Positions 1-11,558 of a stretch of 64,000 nt of DNA are shown one piece after another. Each line of letters opens with the position of its first letter. Positions within the stretch are counted from its first letter, which is position 1. The notes beneath the pieces are model-generated. The model saw nothing but the letters and a program-made list of their open reading frames with translations, was not told the DNA's origin and did no database searches. This DNA is from Pseudo-nitzschia pungens (Eukaryota; Bacillariophyta; Bacillariophyceae; Bacillariales; Bacillariaceae). Position numbers and translations under genes: made by a program. The stretch is taken from NCBI GenBank assembly GCA_037355855.1, contig CM074767.1:620001-684000 (forward strand), given 5' to 3'.

Positions 1-2945
1 TTGTAACCATCTCCCATAAAGTTTGACGACTCCCAAAACCGGTCATTGATCTCACTTTGCTTTGACTGCCGGCGTAGCTGATCCTGCGCATTGTGACCTT
101 GACCTTGGCGGCGTTCATTGAGACCGTGATCGACAGGACTGCCCTCGTAAGGACTGGCGAACCGACTCGCTTCGCTTTCGGAAAAAGGGTCTCCTGTGGC
201 GCTCTCGAAGCTTTTCGCATATGATTTGGATTTGAGGGAGGATTCGAACTGCTGCCCATAGTGCTGCCCTTCGTGTTGTTCCCCTTGCTGCCGAGATCTT
301 CTACGACTCGGCTTCATTGTTGGCGACTCTTCAGAATGGGGGGATAAAGAAGACGACTTGAATCTTCCATGCCCTCGTGAAGACCGTTGGATTGGAGATG
401 ACGAGGATCTTTGGGGTACCTTAGTGGGAGACGGCACCCTAGAAAGGCGATCAAGAAATTCAGTGAAGTCGTCATCGTTCTTTCTTGGAGGGTGACGGGT
501 TTCCACCGGTGATGGTTTTTCGGTCTGACGATCTCTTCCTCGGCGTCGTTTCGATCGCTTATCGGCACGTCTTTGGTTGCCTATGTCAGGTGAGCTATCA
601 CCGCTCATCTCGTACTTTCTTCTATCGCTTCGCCCATTGTTGGATTGCGACGGTGATCGGTCATACACTCGTTGTTGCTGGTGCCGTTGAGAATCACTAG
701 TCTGTCTCGAATGATCTGAGTAGGCATTAGAGGAAGAAGACGCCGGGTGAGGGGGTGGAGCAGGATGGTACTCGGGGTTGGAGTTAGTACTACCAACAGC
801 TGGATTCATGCCCCGTTCGCAAGCATTGCCATAATATGCAGGATATCCGGCCACACCGGAATAAAAATTTGGTTGAATTTGAGGGGCTCCTGCATAAGCC
901 CCCACCTGTCCCGCAGGTGCTGCTTGATATGGGTTTAGTCGCAGATCTTGAGGGTAGTGCATCGGATGAGGTGGGAAACCCGGCTGCCCTGGAAATCCAG
1001 GAGCACCAGCGGCCTGAATATGCGGAGGTCCACCACCATAAAACGATGGTGCAGCATGTGGATATTGCGGAGGATGGAATCCAGCAGTAACGTTAGGAGG
1101 AGGAACCGGGGCGGGGAACGGTGCCGGGTACGCAGTGGGAGGTCCTCGATAAAAGGGATGGCCCGGCCCAACGGGACCACCACTACCGATAGCAAACGGT
1201 CCGGTGTGCTGAATGGGGGCAGCGGTATTGACCGCTTGATCTTGATCTTTACTGTTTTGCTTGTTAATCAGTGGCTTCTCGCCTGCGGCGACACCGTCGG
1301 TATTGTCTTCTTCATCATCAGAATATCCATCGTCGGAAGAACAGCACGAAGATGAATCTGATTCGTCCTCACCGATTCCTGTTTTGTGAGTCGGAATCGG
1401 TTCGATCCCGTGGCGTTGTTTCAACAAGACATCCGTCATGTTGTCAATGAGAGTTTTGACTTGTAGCAGAGAGGCACCTACAGATGATCTTTTCTCTTCT
1501 TCCGTCATGGGCGGAAACTCCATGAGCTTTGCAGCTTTGTACTGCAATTGGTCAGGACCGTGGTTGGTACTAAAATTATTCAGAACGGAGTAGGACAAAA
1601 GAGCAGCGGCTTTGCCGCCTAGCAATTTGCTTGGTTTCTTTCCTTCCAATGCAGTTGTTAGGATGGCCTTGGGAATCGGCTCACTTCGATTTGGATCCAT
1701 GGTCTTGGTAAAACTGCTGTTGCTGGCTTCCTCCTTTTTGACGAACGAAGAGCCGCAGTTTTTCCGGTTCAGCAGGGCTTTGGCTTTCTCAGTTGACTTG
1801 AAAAAGGCATCATACTCCTTCAGGAATTCCGCTTTGCTACGTTCCTTTGTCTGGCGGTATTTCTGTAAGTGGCTTTTTGTTCTTTCCCGGGTGATATATC
1901 TCGGTTGTTTCCTCATATTTTCCATTATTACCGACGGAGAGCAATTCTTCAGGCCGATTTCAAATATTGCTGCTGCAAAGGCCTTATGCTCTTCGAATGT
2001 CCATGGCGGTGATTTTGTTTTCTTTTTTGTGGCTCGTATTAGTGAGGGATCGGAGTTTTCGTCTCCCTGGATATCGTCTTCGGTCTTCGTCGCTTTGGCG
2101 TCAAAATCGTCGAGTGTGGTGACATCCTCATCTTCGTCAAACTCTTCGAGCCGCAAGACACCGTCATCGCTGCATTCAAGGCCGACGGAATTCAACATGT
2201 GAACTGAAACTTTCTTCTTAGTGCTCGGCCCGTTGCCAGCCAAGTTTGGGTCGTAGTTCTTACTATTTCTAGTAGATCCAGTGTGTTTCACGAACCCCGT
2301 CCCGCTGATCAAACGCGGAGGAATGTAATGGTTGCTTATGGAAGCTGTTACAATTATAGGTGAGCGGCTCATTGCATTGATCGCATGTGAGTCTGCTGCT
2401 CTACTACCCTTCGGAGCTTCGACGGAACTTTGTGGTTGAGAGATGTTGCCATCACTCTCCGCACTTTCAGATCGAGGCCTCTTTCTTCGCTTCGAGCCAC
2501 GATTTGACTTTGCGGCGATATCAGCGATTGCATCAAGGTTGTCCATGCTGCTCATGCTTTGTGTGTCACCGTTCCCCTTTCCCTTCAAACTATCGGTGTT
2601 ACTATTCTCTCTGGAAGAGATCGTATTCGTTGGACGAGCATAGTCCATCGCATACTGCGTCTGTGCACCGATCCCCTTTTCGATTTTTCCCACTTCTTGC
2701 AATACGGGTTTAGTAGTTTCATCTAGCGTCGTTTCAGGCCTATTCGCGCAGGCATCTCGTTTTTCATCTCTTACACCATCGTCGTCTTCTATTTTTATTG
2801 CGGGCTGACAATTGTTTTTGGACGACGTCGATTCAGACTCGTCCATCTGATATTGGCAGATTTCGGTCGGGGAACCGCTGTTTCTCCCACTATGCGTTGA
2901 CGACGAAGACGATGGAAGTATCGATACAAATCGTAGCAGTACCAT
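1..2945 (-). CDS. SHLQKY-type single-repeat Myb transcription factor, 3' end outside window
   Basis: One frame stays open from an ATG at 2945 to the left edge, about 981 residues, with no stop seen. An in-frame TAA lies a short distance upstream of this ATG. Residues about 313-365 form a Myb/SANT-like repeat: it begins PPWTFEEHKAF and ends in the recognition helix TRERTKSHLQKYRQ, the diatom variant of the SHAQKYF class. Residues 1-310 are Ser/Asp/Glu rich with a basic RGSKRRKRPR patch that could act in nuclear import. After the Myb come an acidic serine stretch and a long Pro/Gly/Tyr/Gln region resembling a low-complexity activation domain, then an Arg/Ser-rich tail. A nuclear DNA-binding regulator is inferred; targets are unknown. 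The C-terminus lies outside the window. Confidence 0.8.
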   Translation of the reverse strand, partial: MVLLRFVSILPSSSSSTHSGRNSGSPTEICQYQMDESESTSSKNNCQPAIKIEDDDGVRDEKRDACANRPETTLDETTKPVLQEVGKIEKGIGAQTQYAMDYARPTNTISSRENSNTDSLKGKGNGDTQSMSSMDNLDAIADIAAKSNRGSKRRKRPRSESAESDGNISQPQSSVEAPKGSRAADSHAINAMSRSPIIVTASISNHYIPPRLISGTGFVKHTGSTRNSKNYDPNLAGNGPSTKKKVSVHMLNSVGLECSDDGVLRLEEFDEDEDVTTLDDFDAKATKTEDDIQGDENSDPSLIRATKKKTKSPPWTFEEHKAFAAAIFEIGLKNCSPSVIMENMRKQPRYITRERTKSHLQKYRQTKERSKAEFLKEYDAFFKSTEKAKALLNRKNCGSSFVKKEEASNSSFTKTMDPNRSEPIPKAILTTALEGKKPSKLLGGKAAALLSYSVLNNFSTNHGPDQLQYKAAKLMEFPPMTEEEKRSSVGASLLQVKTLIDNMTDVLLKQRHGIEPIPTHKTGIGEDESDSSSCCSSDDGYSDDEEDNTDGVAAGEKPLINKQNSKDQDQAVNTAAPIQHTGPFAIGSGGPVGPGHPFYRGPPTAYPAPFPAPVPPPNVTAGFHPPQYPHAAPSFYGGGPPHIQAAGAPGFPGQPGFPPHPMHYPQDLRLNPYQAAPAGQVGAYAGAPQIQPNFYSGVAGYPAYYGNACERGMNPAVGSTNSNPEYHPAPPPHPASSSSNAYSDHSRQTSDSQRHQQQRVYDRSPSQSNNGRSDRRKYEMSGDSSPDIGNQRRADKRSKRRRGRDRQTEKPSPVETRHPPRKNDDDFTEFLDRLSRVPSPTKVPQRSSSSPIQRSSRGHGRFKSSSLSPHSEESPTMKPSRRRSRQQGEQHEGQHYGQQFESSLKSKSYAKSFESATGDPFSESEASRFASPYEGSPVDHGLNERRQGQGHNAQDQLRRQSKQSEINDRFWESSNFMGDGY

Positions 2946-4455
2946 AACTCGTCTAGAGTAGAGACCGGCTTGCTTTCCAATGTTCTTCTAACTTTATAGC
3001 TGTCTGGAGTCGACTGGAGAGCATTACTGTACCCGTTTGGGGAAAGCGGTGCATCGCTCCCAGAAACAAGAGGGCTATGCTGTGAAGATTGAGTACTACG
3101 AAGTAATCAACTAACCACTTTTGGGTGATGAAAAATATTCTACAGGTAGAATCTGCGATGCATTTACTCGCACGAGGAATTCCAAAACTCCTCATTTATT
3201 TTTCTCTGTAGTACATTCTGGCCGTACTTTGAAAGTGTTACACCTTTGCTTCCGATAGAAAAATGAGCTGTGGGTCCAAATTATCCACGCGTCAAACAGA
3301 ATCTACGTTGCGCTTAAGGGATTCCAACAACGTTCTATTTAAGTATTTTTTTTTTGAAGAAAAGCCTGTTGCTTACAATGAACGTTCTGATTCGAACAAT
3401 AGATTATTAGGCTCCTGTTTGAGTTACGAAGTATGCATGAAACTTCCGTTTCCACAAGAGGAAGTGAGGAGTAACGGCTAGAAAAACTTTGAAAGATTCG
3501 CAGAAACCGTATTTCGGTCCAGAAAGACCCGGGAAGGACACGGTCTCCACGATCATAACACCGGAACTTCTCATGTCGAAATAGGTACCGGTATTTGGTA
3601 TGATCTCATTTATTGTGCCAATGCTATTTTTGCTCTTTTTAGTTTTGATCGTAAAATCCTGATTCATAATTAAAAATAAGTTACCACCAGGACGCATCCT
3701 ATCGCTCTTCGTCCTTTGATTGAGAAAGAAATGAACCCACTTCCACCGACCCGCTGATGCGTCTTCTCTTCTCCTTCAATGGAGTTGAAGTGAAAGAGTG
3801 AAATGAATTCCGGAAGTTCTGGTGGAATGTTTGGTGCAGATGGTGCGCTTAAAAAACATATGGCTCCTTTATTGGCATTTTCACCGTTTTGTTTTCATTG
3901 GCTCGATCGAGTCGCCAACTCAGTTGTCACGGACATGACTAACGGGAAGGCGTCATCAATTAAATGCTAACTTTACGTGACACTCAGACCGTGATAAATA
4001 TATGCGTAAGGTGTACCGTAAGGTTTACTAGCGTATCAGAATTTCAGCGGCAATACCGTTAATCTTACCTGATACCGTAAGCTTACTACGGTAAACCTTA
4101 AAAGGTAAGTCTTACTTCGTACTTCGTACTTCGTAATTCCTGCAATTGCTCTGAAGACACGAGTACGTACCGGCAGGTTGTGATACGTATTGAACGTACG
4201 TACTCATATGTGTACTTGTACCTTCACTCGTGACCATCAATTCCGACTTTGATCGTATCGTTTAGTTGTGGCGGCAGGAAACCGATTTTTTTTTGGCAAT
4301 CCTAACTTCTAAAGTATCAATCCAATATCTACAAGTAATGGCTTGTTAGAAAGCTCTCACTCTCCTCTTTCCATATGTATTTGGTTTTATCATTTAGTTG
4401 CGGCGGAAAAAACTACTGTTGAACAGTAGTTTTAGGACCATCCTTTATTCCTGAT
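2946..4455. other. gene-free stretch
   Basis: Upstream region of the Myb gene. No ORF here looks coding. It holds short AT runs and, at about 4000-4140, strings of the GTACCGTAAGGTTTAC type with a triple TACTTCG repeat. These recur in most intergenic parts of the window. Confidence 0.6.
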
Positions 4456-4565
4456 CGTATTAGTCAAATAACAGTTTAATGTTAATCTGACAAGTCTTAT
4501 TTTACTAAATTTAGTCAAACATCAGATTATTTTTGATCTGATGAGTCCTATTTCACCCATTTTTA
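4456..4565. repeat. imperfect tandem duplication of about 54 bp
   Basis: Two diverged copies lie in tandem. Each begins TAGTCAAA and carries AATCTGA or GATCTGA, then AGTC(C/T)TATTT, in the same order. It lies just outside the fold-back element to its right. No function can be assigned. Confidence 0.5.
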
Positions 4566-4624
4566 TTGAATACTAATCCTGCTAGTCAAAGTTTACTCAA
4601 AAATGAGAAAGAATAACTGCGATT

Positions 4625-5165
4625 GCTTTGGTTTTCCTGGAATGTTATGGAAAAATACTTTTTTTGGGGAAAATTTCCATATTTGCATGCAGTATATGCG
4701 CGACTATTCTCAAAAATCTCAGGGTCAATAAGTATATTTTTAATTAAGCTGAGCGACCGCAATTCAATGGTCATAAACCAAAATCTTGGTCCAACTATTG
4801 TCCTCAAAATGTGTCCTCAACGATTTTGTCCTCAACAGCTTGTCCTCAATCATTATGTCCTCAACAATTATGTCCTCAATGTTTTGTCCTCAACCTCAGC
4901 GTTAAAATCATAGAGGTTGAGGCCAAAACGTTGAGGACATAATTGTTGAGGACATAATGGTTGAGGACAAGCTCTTAGGACAAAATCGTTGAGGACACAT
5001 TTTGAGGACAGTTTTGAGGACAGTTTTGAGGACAATCATTAAGAAAAAGTGGCTATAAAAAATAGCCGTTAAAAATTACATCAATTCCCGGCATGCGCAC
5101 CAAAATATGGAAATTTTCTCAAATTTTTTTTTCCATAATGTTCCCTGGAATCTTTTTTTTACACC
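4625..5165. repeat. large fold-back element with arms of TGTCCTCAA units
   Basis: The central arms, about 4799-4896 and 4913-5010, are near-perfect reverse complements separated by a 16-base loop. Each arm is a string of TGTCCTCAA (or TTGAGGACA) units at 14-16 base spacing. Weaker outer arms pair CCTGGAATGTTATGGAAAAA near 4637 with its complement near 5150, which extends the inverted repeat to roughly 540 bp. No ORF is inside. It looks like a fold-back or MITE-like element, but no target duplication could be fixed. Confidence 0.7.
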
Positions 5166-5486
5166 AAAAAAGTTCCTGTTGTGGGAATGGATAGACGGTA
5201 AGCTTACGTATCAGTATAGTATTTTTTGTTGATTGACATTCATTGATTGAATGAATCTTGCCAATGCAAATCCATCCAGATTTTATTTTTTTATGACAAA
5301 ACTGATCATAAGCAAGATCTCATCAAAAACCGTTATTACCTCTGTTCCGAAATAATTGAACTATGACCGATATGTGTGCGTTCCTAATAACTGAACGTTT
5401 GCCGTACAACTAAGTAGAAAATGTACCACAAAAATAAAAACTCTAAAATAAATTGACAGGAATATGTACACAATGGCTAATTTTGC

Positions 5487-5547
5487 ATTTGATCAATCCG
5501 ATAAACAATTTGATCAATCCGATAAACAATTTGATCAATCCGATTAG
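5487..5547. repeat. 21-bp tandem repeat, three copies
   Basis: Three head-to-tail copies of ATTTGATCAATCCGATAAAC(A), the last one incomplete, lie inside the outer MITE. Confidence 0.85.
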
Positions 5548-5604
5548 AAAAAGAACGAATTGAATTGGTTGAAAATTGAACACTGTATGTGCTAGGTGGT
5601 CAGT

Positions 5605-5716
5605 TACTACCTCTGGTCCAAAATACTGTGTCGATGACTCTTAACGATACACGATTTTTGAACGCACACATAAGAGCCATCGATACAGTATTTTGTATTT
5701 TGGACCAGAGGTAGTA
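5605..5716. mobile_element. Stowaway-like MITE, inner 112-bp copy
   Basis: TACTACCTCTGGTCCAAAAT at the left is repeated inverted at the right, with ATCGATACAGTATTTTG continuing the pairing. The whole unit can fold on itself. Its outer bases are related to, but distinct from, those of the element it sits in, so two MITE subfamilies are nested here. Confidence 0.65.
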
Positions 5717-5738
5717 TTTCGGAACAGAGGTAGTAATA

Positions 5739-6538
5739 TTTTTGTTCCATTATTTGATGCCATTCCGTCCCGAGTAAGATTGGGACAAATTGCTCGTGCA
5801 GTTTGCTTCACTTTCTCCTTACGCCGTCCCGGCCCGGGAAGGATTACGACCTTTTTTGGCATTAATTGGATAATCCGAAATCTCATTTTTTCTTTTCCTG
5901 TGACTGTGAAAAGATAGAAAGAGCTCCACTGTCATACAATAAAGAACTATTGTTATGCTGTGATAGAACGAGGGGGAACAAGTGCATTAACTAGACGTTC
6001 ATTCGATGACGCCATTTCAATTTGATTCGTAAATAAAGAAAAGTACGAACTGATACAGGACGATCACAGCGAACTCCTCTTAAAAAATGAAATTACTTAT
6101 GGAACGCTGAAAATGACCAACGTAACCTCTGTTCCCGGAAAAAGGTGCGTTCAAGACAACAACTGTTTTATATAACGGACGCTCAAATTTCTACAAACAT
6201 TTCGAAAATGGTAAGAGTATTTCACGTTGCATTGGTTCATCTGGTCCCAAGAAAATAAAATCGGTATTAATTATGTCACAGTTCACCAATAGTATCGCAT
6301 TCAAAAAACATAAGCCCAAATTCATTCTTGTTGAAAAGAGCCTGGGAATTTATTGAAACAATTTCCAGATAAGTCCTTCTCATTTTTGATTCATCACACG
6401 AAAAAGTAAGTTCACCGTATTTGCATGGTGTTGCTTTGATCTTCCACTGCCAACGCATTGCACCGTACTTGAGATCGTATGGGTGAAAAACGCCCGTGCA
6501 CTTGTCAATATTTTAATTGAAATATTCTTTGGTCCGAC
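5739..6538. other. gene-free stretch upstream of the HA-domain gene
   Basis: AT-rich, with no convincing ORF. It presumably holds the promoter and 5' UTR of the gene that starts at 6539. No clear TATA box stands out. Confidence 0.5.
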
Positions 6539-9115
6539 ATGTTATGCTGCTATTACGAGAGGAAAGCAATCGTTGTGCAGGATATACCAGCGTTGAGTTT
6601 GCGTGGGAATGAAACTGGAGATACTGATAACGTCTACGATACAACATCTGGGTATACTTTGTCATCGTTTCATAAAGGTGAGTGGGTATGGTCGATCGAT
6701 ATCGGCATGTTCGGACAATTCAAGAAGTTGTTCAGACGAGATTGGATGCAAGACATAAAGTGATGTGAAGGATTCTTTGTATTGACATGAACTAACTTGA
6801 CCTTTGGTTCGAAAAGATTGTGGAATGTCCACCGGCAAAAACAACCGGGAGGGAAACAGTAACGACCACAGAAACAAGAAGCAGGAGAGCTACGTTCGTT
6901 CTTCGCCTGATGATGGCGATGAAGACCGCAAGATGCCTGCTTTTGCTTCCCTCCCAAGTAGCTCAAACACCAGCCTCGATCTGAATCAACACCATGACAG
7001 AAATTCTGGTGTTGCGTCTTTGGATGCTTTGAACGATCAGTTGGGACAAGCACGTGCCCTAGTTAAGAGGCAACAGGATAGTGTCAATCAGACAGTTGCT
7101 CGTATAGCAGAACAGCAGCTCGCTGCTCAACGCGAGCAACTACGGATTGACCTTGTTCGTAATTACCTCGAGGACGCTCAAAAAGAGACGATTTATCGGG
7201 GGGCACTCGCAAGAGATTCGGCTGTGGTAGCTCCACCAGTAGCAACGACATCAGCGGCACAGCTTGATGAAGCCAGTTTCCGTTTAGGTTTGACTCGAAG
7301 GAAACGTCCGTTGGAAGAGGATGTCCTCCTGGCAGAAAGAGAACACAACATATTGAAACAAGCTCGACGGGAGGAAGAATTCATTCTAATGAACAAAATA
7401 CGAAGGGAAGAAATGTTGGCGAACGCGCGAAGGAAACGGGGCGATGAGGTTCTTCTGAATAGTTTGCTCTCGAGACCAAGCTTTAGTTCGTTAGGTCTGT
7501 CGAGGCTAAACCCCAATGATACTCTTTCAAGGATTGCCATGTACAACAAAGAGCCTTCATTGTTTTCATTCGGATCACAATCGTCGGGATTTCGACCAAT
7601 CTTTACAGGCTCGGCCTCTCCCCACAACCCAGTGATAGATCCAAGTAACGACGCGACATTTACTCTAAATGCACTCGGAGGTCTAATACCTCAAGGAAAC
7701 CAAAGTCTTTCGTCATTATATAACTATCACAAGGGTGCACATACGTCCACTCTCACCGGAAACAATAACCTAAGTAATATCTTGACATCAGTGCCGAAAG
7801 GAATGGCGTCCCATCCAACAACTACCAGTACCCCATCTAGAACGGATTTGCTTCCTCTTTCTGCCTTAGGGGCTTTCGCAAGTAATTCTTCTGATCAGCG
7901 CATAGCAAATCAAGTGGATTCCAGGGAAACAGGGATAGATCTGCTTGCAGGAGATAACGACGAGATTGATCAAAGAGCAGATCAAAAGCGATTTAACAAG
8001 CATCAGTGCAAGCAATGGACAGTCAAATATCAGGAGCTACTAGACTTCAAAAAGAGAGAAGGACACTGGTGAGTACTAACAACAACTAATTTGGACACTA
8101 ACGATTGTGCATACACAACCCATTTCAAAGTTTTATCATATTCCAAGTGCTGCCGTCTCATATTCATTTTTTAATTTTAATTTCCACTCAATTAACGTCA
8201 TTGAATATTCTCCTCTCAAGCAACGTCCCTCATTTGTACAAAGAGAACCGTGGACTTGCAATGTAAGGTTTCAGCATCTACCAGATTCTTTCGTAATTCC
8301 GTTCTTTCTCATTTTTGGGTATGACACTGCTGTGATTCTCGAAAGCGACCCTCAAGTGTGTACGAATAACTAACCTATCTGTTTTGCAATGATCAAAATT
8401 CTAGGTGGGTCAAACGCCAAAGGCATCAACACAACCTCTTAGCCGAGAACAAACCTTCCACTCTCACGAACGAACGAATTAGATTATTGGAAAGCATTGG
8501 GTTCGTTTGGAATTGTCTCGACAGTGCGTGGGATAAGAATTTTGAAGATCTCCGTATATTTGCGCATTTCAATGGACACTGGTAAGATGCCATATACTTA
8601 GAGACTACGGAAGCTTTTTTATTGTCATTATCACTGTTCGAAGATGGATATTAGAGAGACGATTCGCTTGCTCCTTTCACTGATAAGATTTCAGTTTGAG
8701 AGTGGAAATTGATCTAAATCATTGTCGTGTGGTATGTTTGTTGCATGATTTGTCGCTGATTTAGAAATTTGCCATCACCTTCTTCACCTCTCTTTGCTCT
8801 TTCAAAAGTTCTGTTCCGCCGACATATCTTAAAAAACCCGAAACTTGCCAGTTGGGTGATCACTCAAAGAAGGTAAATCACAGCACATGCCGTTACCTTT
8901 CTAATTTTTTGGCTGTCTGCTCACTCCTTTTCCTCTATCATCAATGCTCAACGCTGCTACATTAATTTCGTTCACTCTATGGGCAATACAGGCAATGTAA
9001 GCTGTTAGAAGACGGCAAGCAGAGTAGTATGACCCAAAAACGGTTTGAGAAACTCCAACAAATAGGATTTCCCGTGTTTACGAAGAAACACAAGAAACCA
9101 CCAAGCATACCGTAG
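6539..9115 (+). CDS. helicase-associated (HA) domain protein, six exons, one apparent +1 frameshift
   Basis: Exons read as 6539-6677, 6817-8068, 8221-8262, 8405-8581, 8809-8872 and 8992-9115, all GT-AG. The product is about 598 residues if one base is skipped in exon 5. The first ~440 residues are Gln/Asn/Ser rich with a predicted coiled coil. The C-terminus carries two HA repeats (PF03457 type). The first reads FKKREGHCNVPHLY then WVKRQRHQH and ERIRLLESIGFVW. The second reads FAHFNGHCSVP, then RHILKNPKLASWVITQRR and a final KLQQIGF. The 42-nt exon 3 is identified because it restores the Cys-Asn-Val-Pro motif. In exon 5 the frame changes by one extra base near 8819 between the VP and RHILKNP parts. 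HA repeats are abundant in diatoms and thought to bind nucleic acid; the function of this one is not known. An alternative start is the ATG at 6825. Confidence 0.75.
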
Positions 9116-10620
9116 ATTGTATGAGATGACTGAATTGCATTCGGCCGAACCAAATTTTAGAATGAGACCGCATAGAGTATCTTGAAATCTGTCTGAGCTT
9201 TTTTTCAACGGAGCGATTTTCCTGCAATGAGAGTGATCGAGTGAAGAGGGCCTTAACGCAGAATAGCGAGTTTAAAGCTCGGACGCAGGAGAATTACCTT
9301 TCGTCTACATCAGAAACAGAAGGTGAAAAAATGAGATTGCTATGCTCTCCTGTATCCGCTAAATCCGAAGACAAGGTAAAAACAGCCATGGCCCAGACCA
9401 AAAAAGAAAACAGGGCTCTTTCGGATGCATGTGAAATGGTGTGATCTACGAAAGTACATCTTGTATGTACGTAACACCGCTCTCCTCGGGTTAGGGTTGC
9501 AAGTACAGTATTACACGAACGATACTTCTTGTCAAGATCGTTGTCTGGCCGGCGTAGGAGCACACGTACGTACAGCACACTTTGATAGGAACTACCGTAC
9601 ATTTCGTTACGCGTCACGTTCACGGTACGTTGAGTGTTCAACCCGTAACATCAACATATCACACCCGCAGAAGTAAGTTACGAGTGCCATAAGGTACTCG
9701 TACGGTAGTTTGGAATGACTATTATTCTTGGGATTGTTTTTGATTCATGAAAATCGTATGAGTGACGTACCAGTAGCTTTGCAAACAACTGCTACCAGAA
9801 CGTTCTTTTTAGGACATTCAGCATAGGGTCTACTACTAGTGAAGTCTTACTAGCCCAATTTTCAGAACACTCTTTTTCTTTTAATGCCTAAATTGCACAT
9901 CATGCCCATTGTCTCCTCCATACTCTACTACTACACCTTTAGTATGGCGGTACTAGTAGCTGCTGCTGCTGCTGCTACTACTTGGCCTAGTACTAGTAGT
10001 AGTACTACTACTAGTAGTAGTACTACTACTAGTAGTAGTACTAGTGCCTTGTTTGTTCCCATCCTCTTTGCCAGGACTCCAAAATGAACCAAACATCATG
10101 CACCCTCGGCGGAGAGGAGTATGACCCACCAAAAATGGCTTTCAACAAATAGCTCGTTCGTTCCTAGTAACATCAAAGTAAGAAAGATCAGCAAGAGATG
10201 ATGCGATCTTTACTAAGGTTAGTACTATGTGTGCTGGTGGGGATTTACGTTGAACGTCGCATTTTTTGAGAAGTGAAGTAAGGTTACCGTAAGGTTTACT
10301 TCGTACGGTACGTAAACTCTAGCCATGCAAGGTCAAATACCGTACGTCCTACTGTAAAAGTTTTTTAGGCCTTACTTGAACGTAAAATTTGCCGTACGTT
10401 GAACCTTTTTGTTCGGAAGTTATCTAAAAACGTTAAAAAACGTTCTCGTATTCCTTGGTGTCAAAGAAAACTACCAGTACGACCTTACTTCTTGATTTCA
10501 CACATTACAGAACACAGAACCCCTGAGGTGCCGAGCAAAAGATTTCCGTTTCAGTTCTCGTAGAACGATTGAATCATACAATACAACAAATCTCAATTTG
10601 TTGTCGAGGAATCACAGGAA
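9116..10620. other. gene-free stretch with TAC/TAG palindromic repeats
   Basis: No supported gene. From about 9960 to 10050 there is a GCT run followed by alternating TACTACTAC and TAGTAGTAG blocks that can fold on themselves. At 10270-10400 there are GTAAGGTTACCGTAAGG strings. The part next to 10621 should hold the ferritin promoter. Confidence 0.5.
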
Positions 10621-11558
10621 ATGATTCTGTCTACCATTAACATGATACTACCATATTTCTTCATCGCTGTGTTTGCATTGGCTCTTAGAGATCCGTCACC
10701 GTGGGTTGCGGTCGCCTTTCGCTCCCCTGCAATACAATCTGCTCGCAACGGAATTCGCACTCGTTCGTTGTCGTCGTCGTGTCGGTTGCTTGCAAGCGCA
10801 AACGCCTTAGCGGGACCTTCCGATGAATTATTGGATTTGTTCAACAAACAAGTGACGCAAGAGTTTATTGCATCACAGGTCTATCTTAGTGCCTCCATTT
10901 GGTTCGACCAGAACGACTGGGAGGGGATGGCAGCCTACATGCTTGCAGAATCGGCAGAAGAACGCCAGCACGGATTGGGATTTGTCGATTTCGCCAATAA
11001 ACGGAACATTCCCATCGAATTGCAGGCAATCCCAGCACCCGTCTCTTGTGGTGAGTGGTCGTCTCCGGAGGACGTCTGGCAATCTATACTCGAATTGGAA
11101 CAAGCCAATACGCGGTCCCTATTGAATCTTGCCGAAGCTGCAAACGCTTGCCACGACTTTGCCGTCATGGCCTTTTTGAATCCGTTCCATTTACAACAAG
11201 TCAATGAGGAAGACAAGATCGGCTCGATTATTGCAAAAGTTACCGACGAAAACCGAACACCGGGGTTGCTACGATCGCTGGACGTTGTAAGTTTTTCTTT
11301 GTTGTCTGTTCTATTCTATCTCATCGATGAAGGGTTGAAAAGCGATGAATTCTGTTTCTAATACTTTCTTTATTCACTCATTTTGAACAACATATCTTCT
11401 CTGGGTCGATGATATTCATAATTCCAAAACCTCTTTCTATGGCATCGTTTTGGTCCGCATTCTAATTCATTGTCGGAATAATAATTCTTCGGCGTCATCG
11501 TTATACGTACAAATGAACAACCACCCCCTAGGAACTGGGAGGGGAGGCAGGAAAGTAG
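10621..11558 (+). CDS. FTN: ferritin, plastid-targeted type
   Basis: Exon 1 is 10621-11286 and a 27-nt exon 2 is 11532-11558, giving about 230 residues. The N-terminus has a hydrophobic signal (residues 8-22), then VAVAF at 29-33, which resembles the diatom plastid bipartite signal with its cleavage Phe. The ferritin four-helix domain starts near residue 66. Ferroxidase residues are visible: Glu81 (TQEF), Glu114 and His117 (AEERQH), Glu160 (LELEQ), Gln193 and Glu197 (QQVNEED). Ferritin oxidises Fe(II) at a dinuclear centre and stores it as a mineral in a 24-subunit shell. The sequence is very like the known Pseudo-nitzschia ferritin, from memory. The intron begins GTAAGT after LDV and ends CCCTAG; the tiny last exon encodes ELGGEAGK. 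Reading on through the donor would instead add a hydrophobic tail that does not fit the family. Confidence 0.9.

Larger units (their letters stand above)
5333..5738. mobile_element. Stowaway-like MITE, outer copy
   Basis: The ends are inverted repeats: TTACCTCTGTTCCGAAATAA at the left and its complement TATTTCGGAACAGAGGTA at the right, flanked by TA-rich bases. The motif resembles plant Stowaway (Tc1/mariner) ends, CTCCCTCCGTTCCAAAATA. The interior of about 400 bp is AT rich and has no transposase. A second MITE sits against its right end and a 21-bp tandem repeat lies inside. Confidence 0.6.

Noticed and set aside
1612..2202. 196-codon plus frame over the Myb gene
   Set aside because: Antisense of the Myb domain itself; Ser/Phe-rich with no motif.
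9884..10087. 67-codon frame upstream of ferritin
   Set aside because: Made almost wholly of GCT and TAC/TAG repeats (poly-Ala, Ser/Thr).
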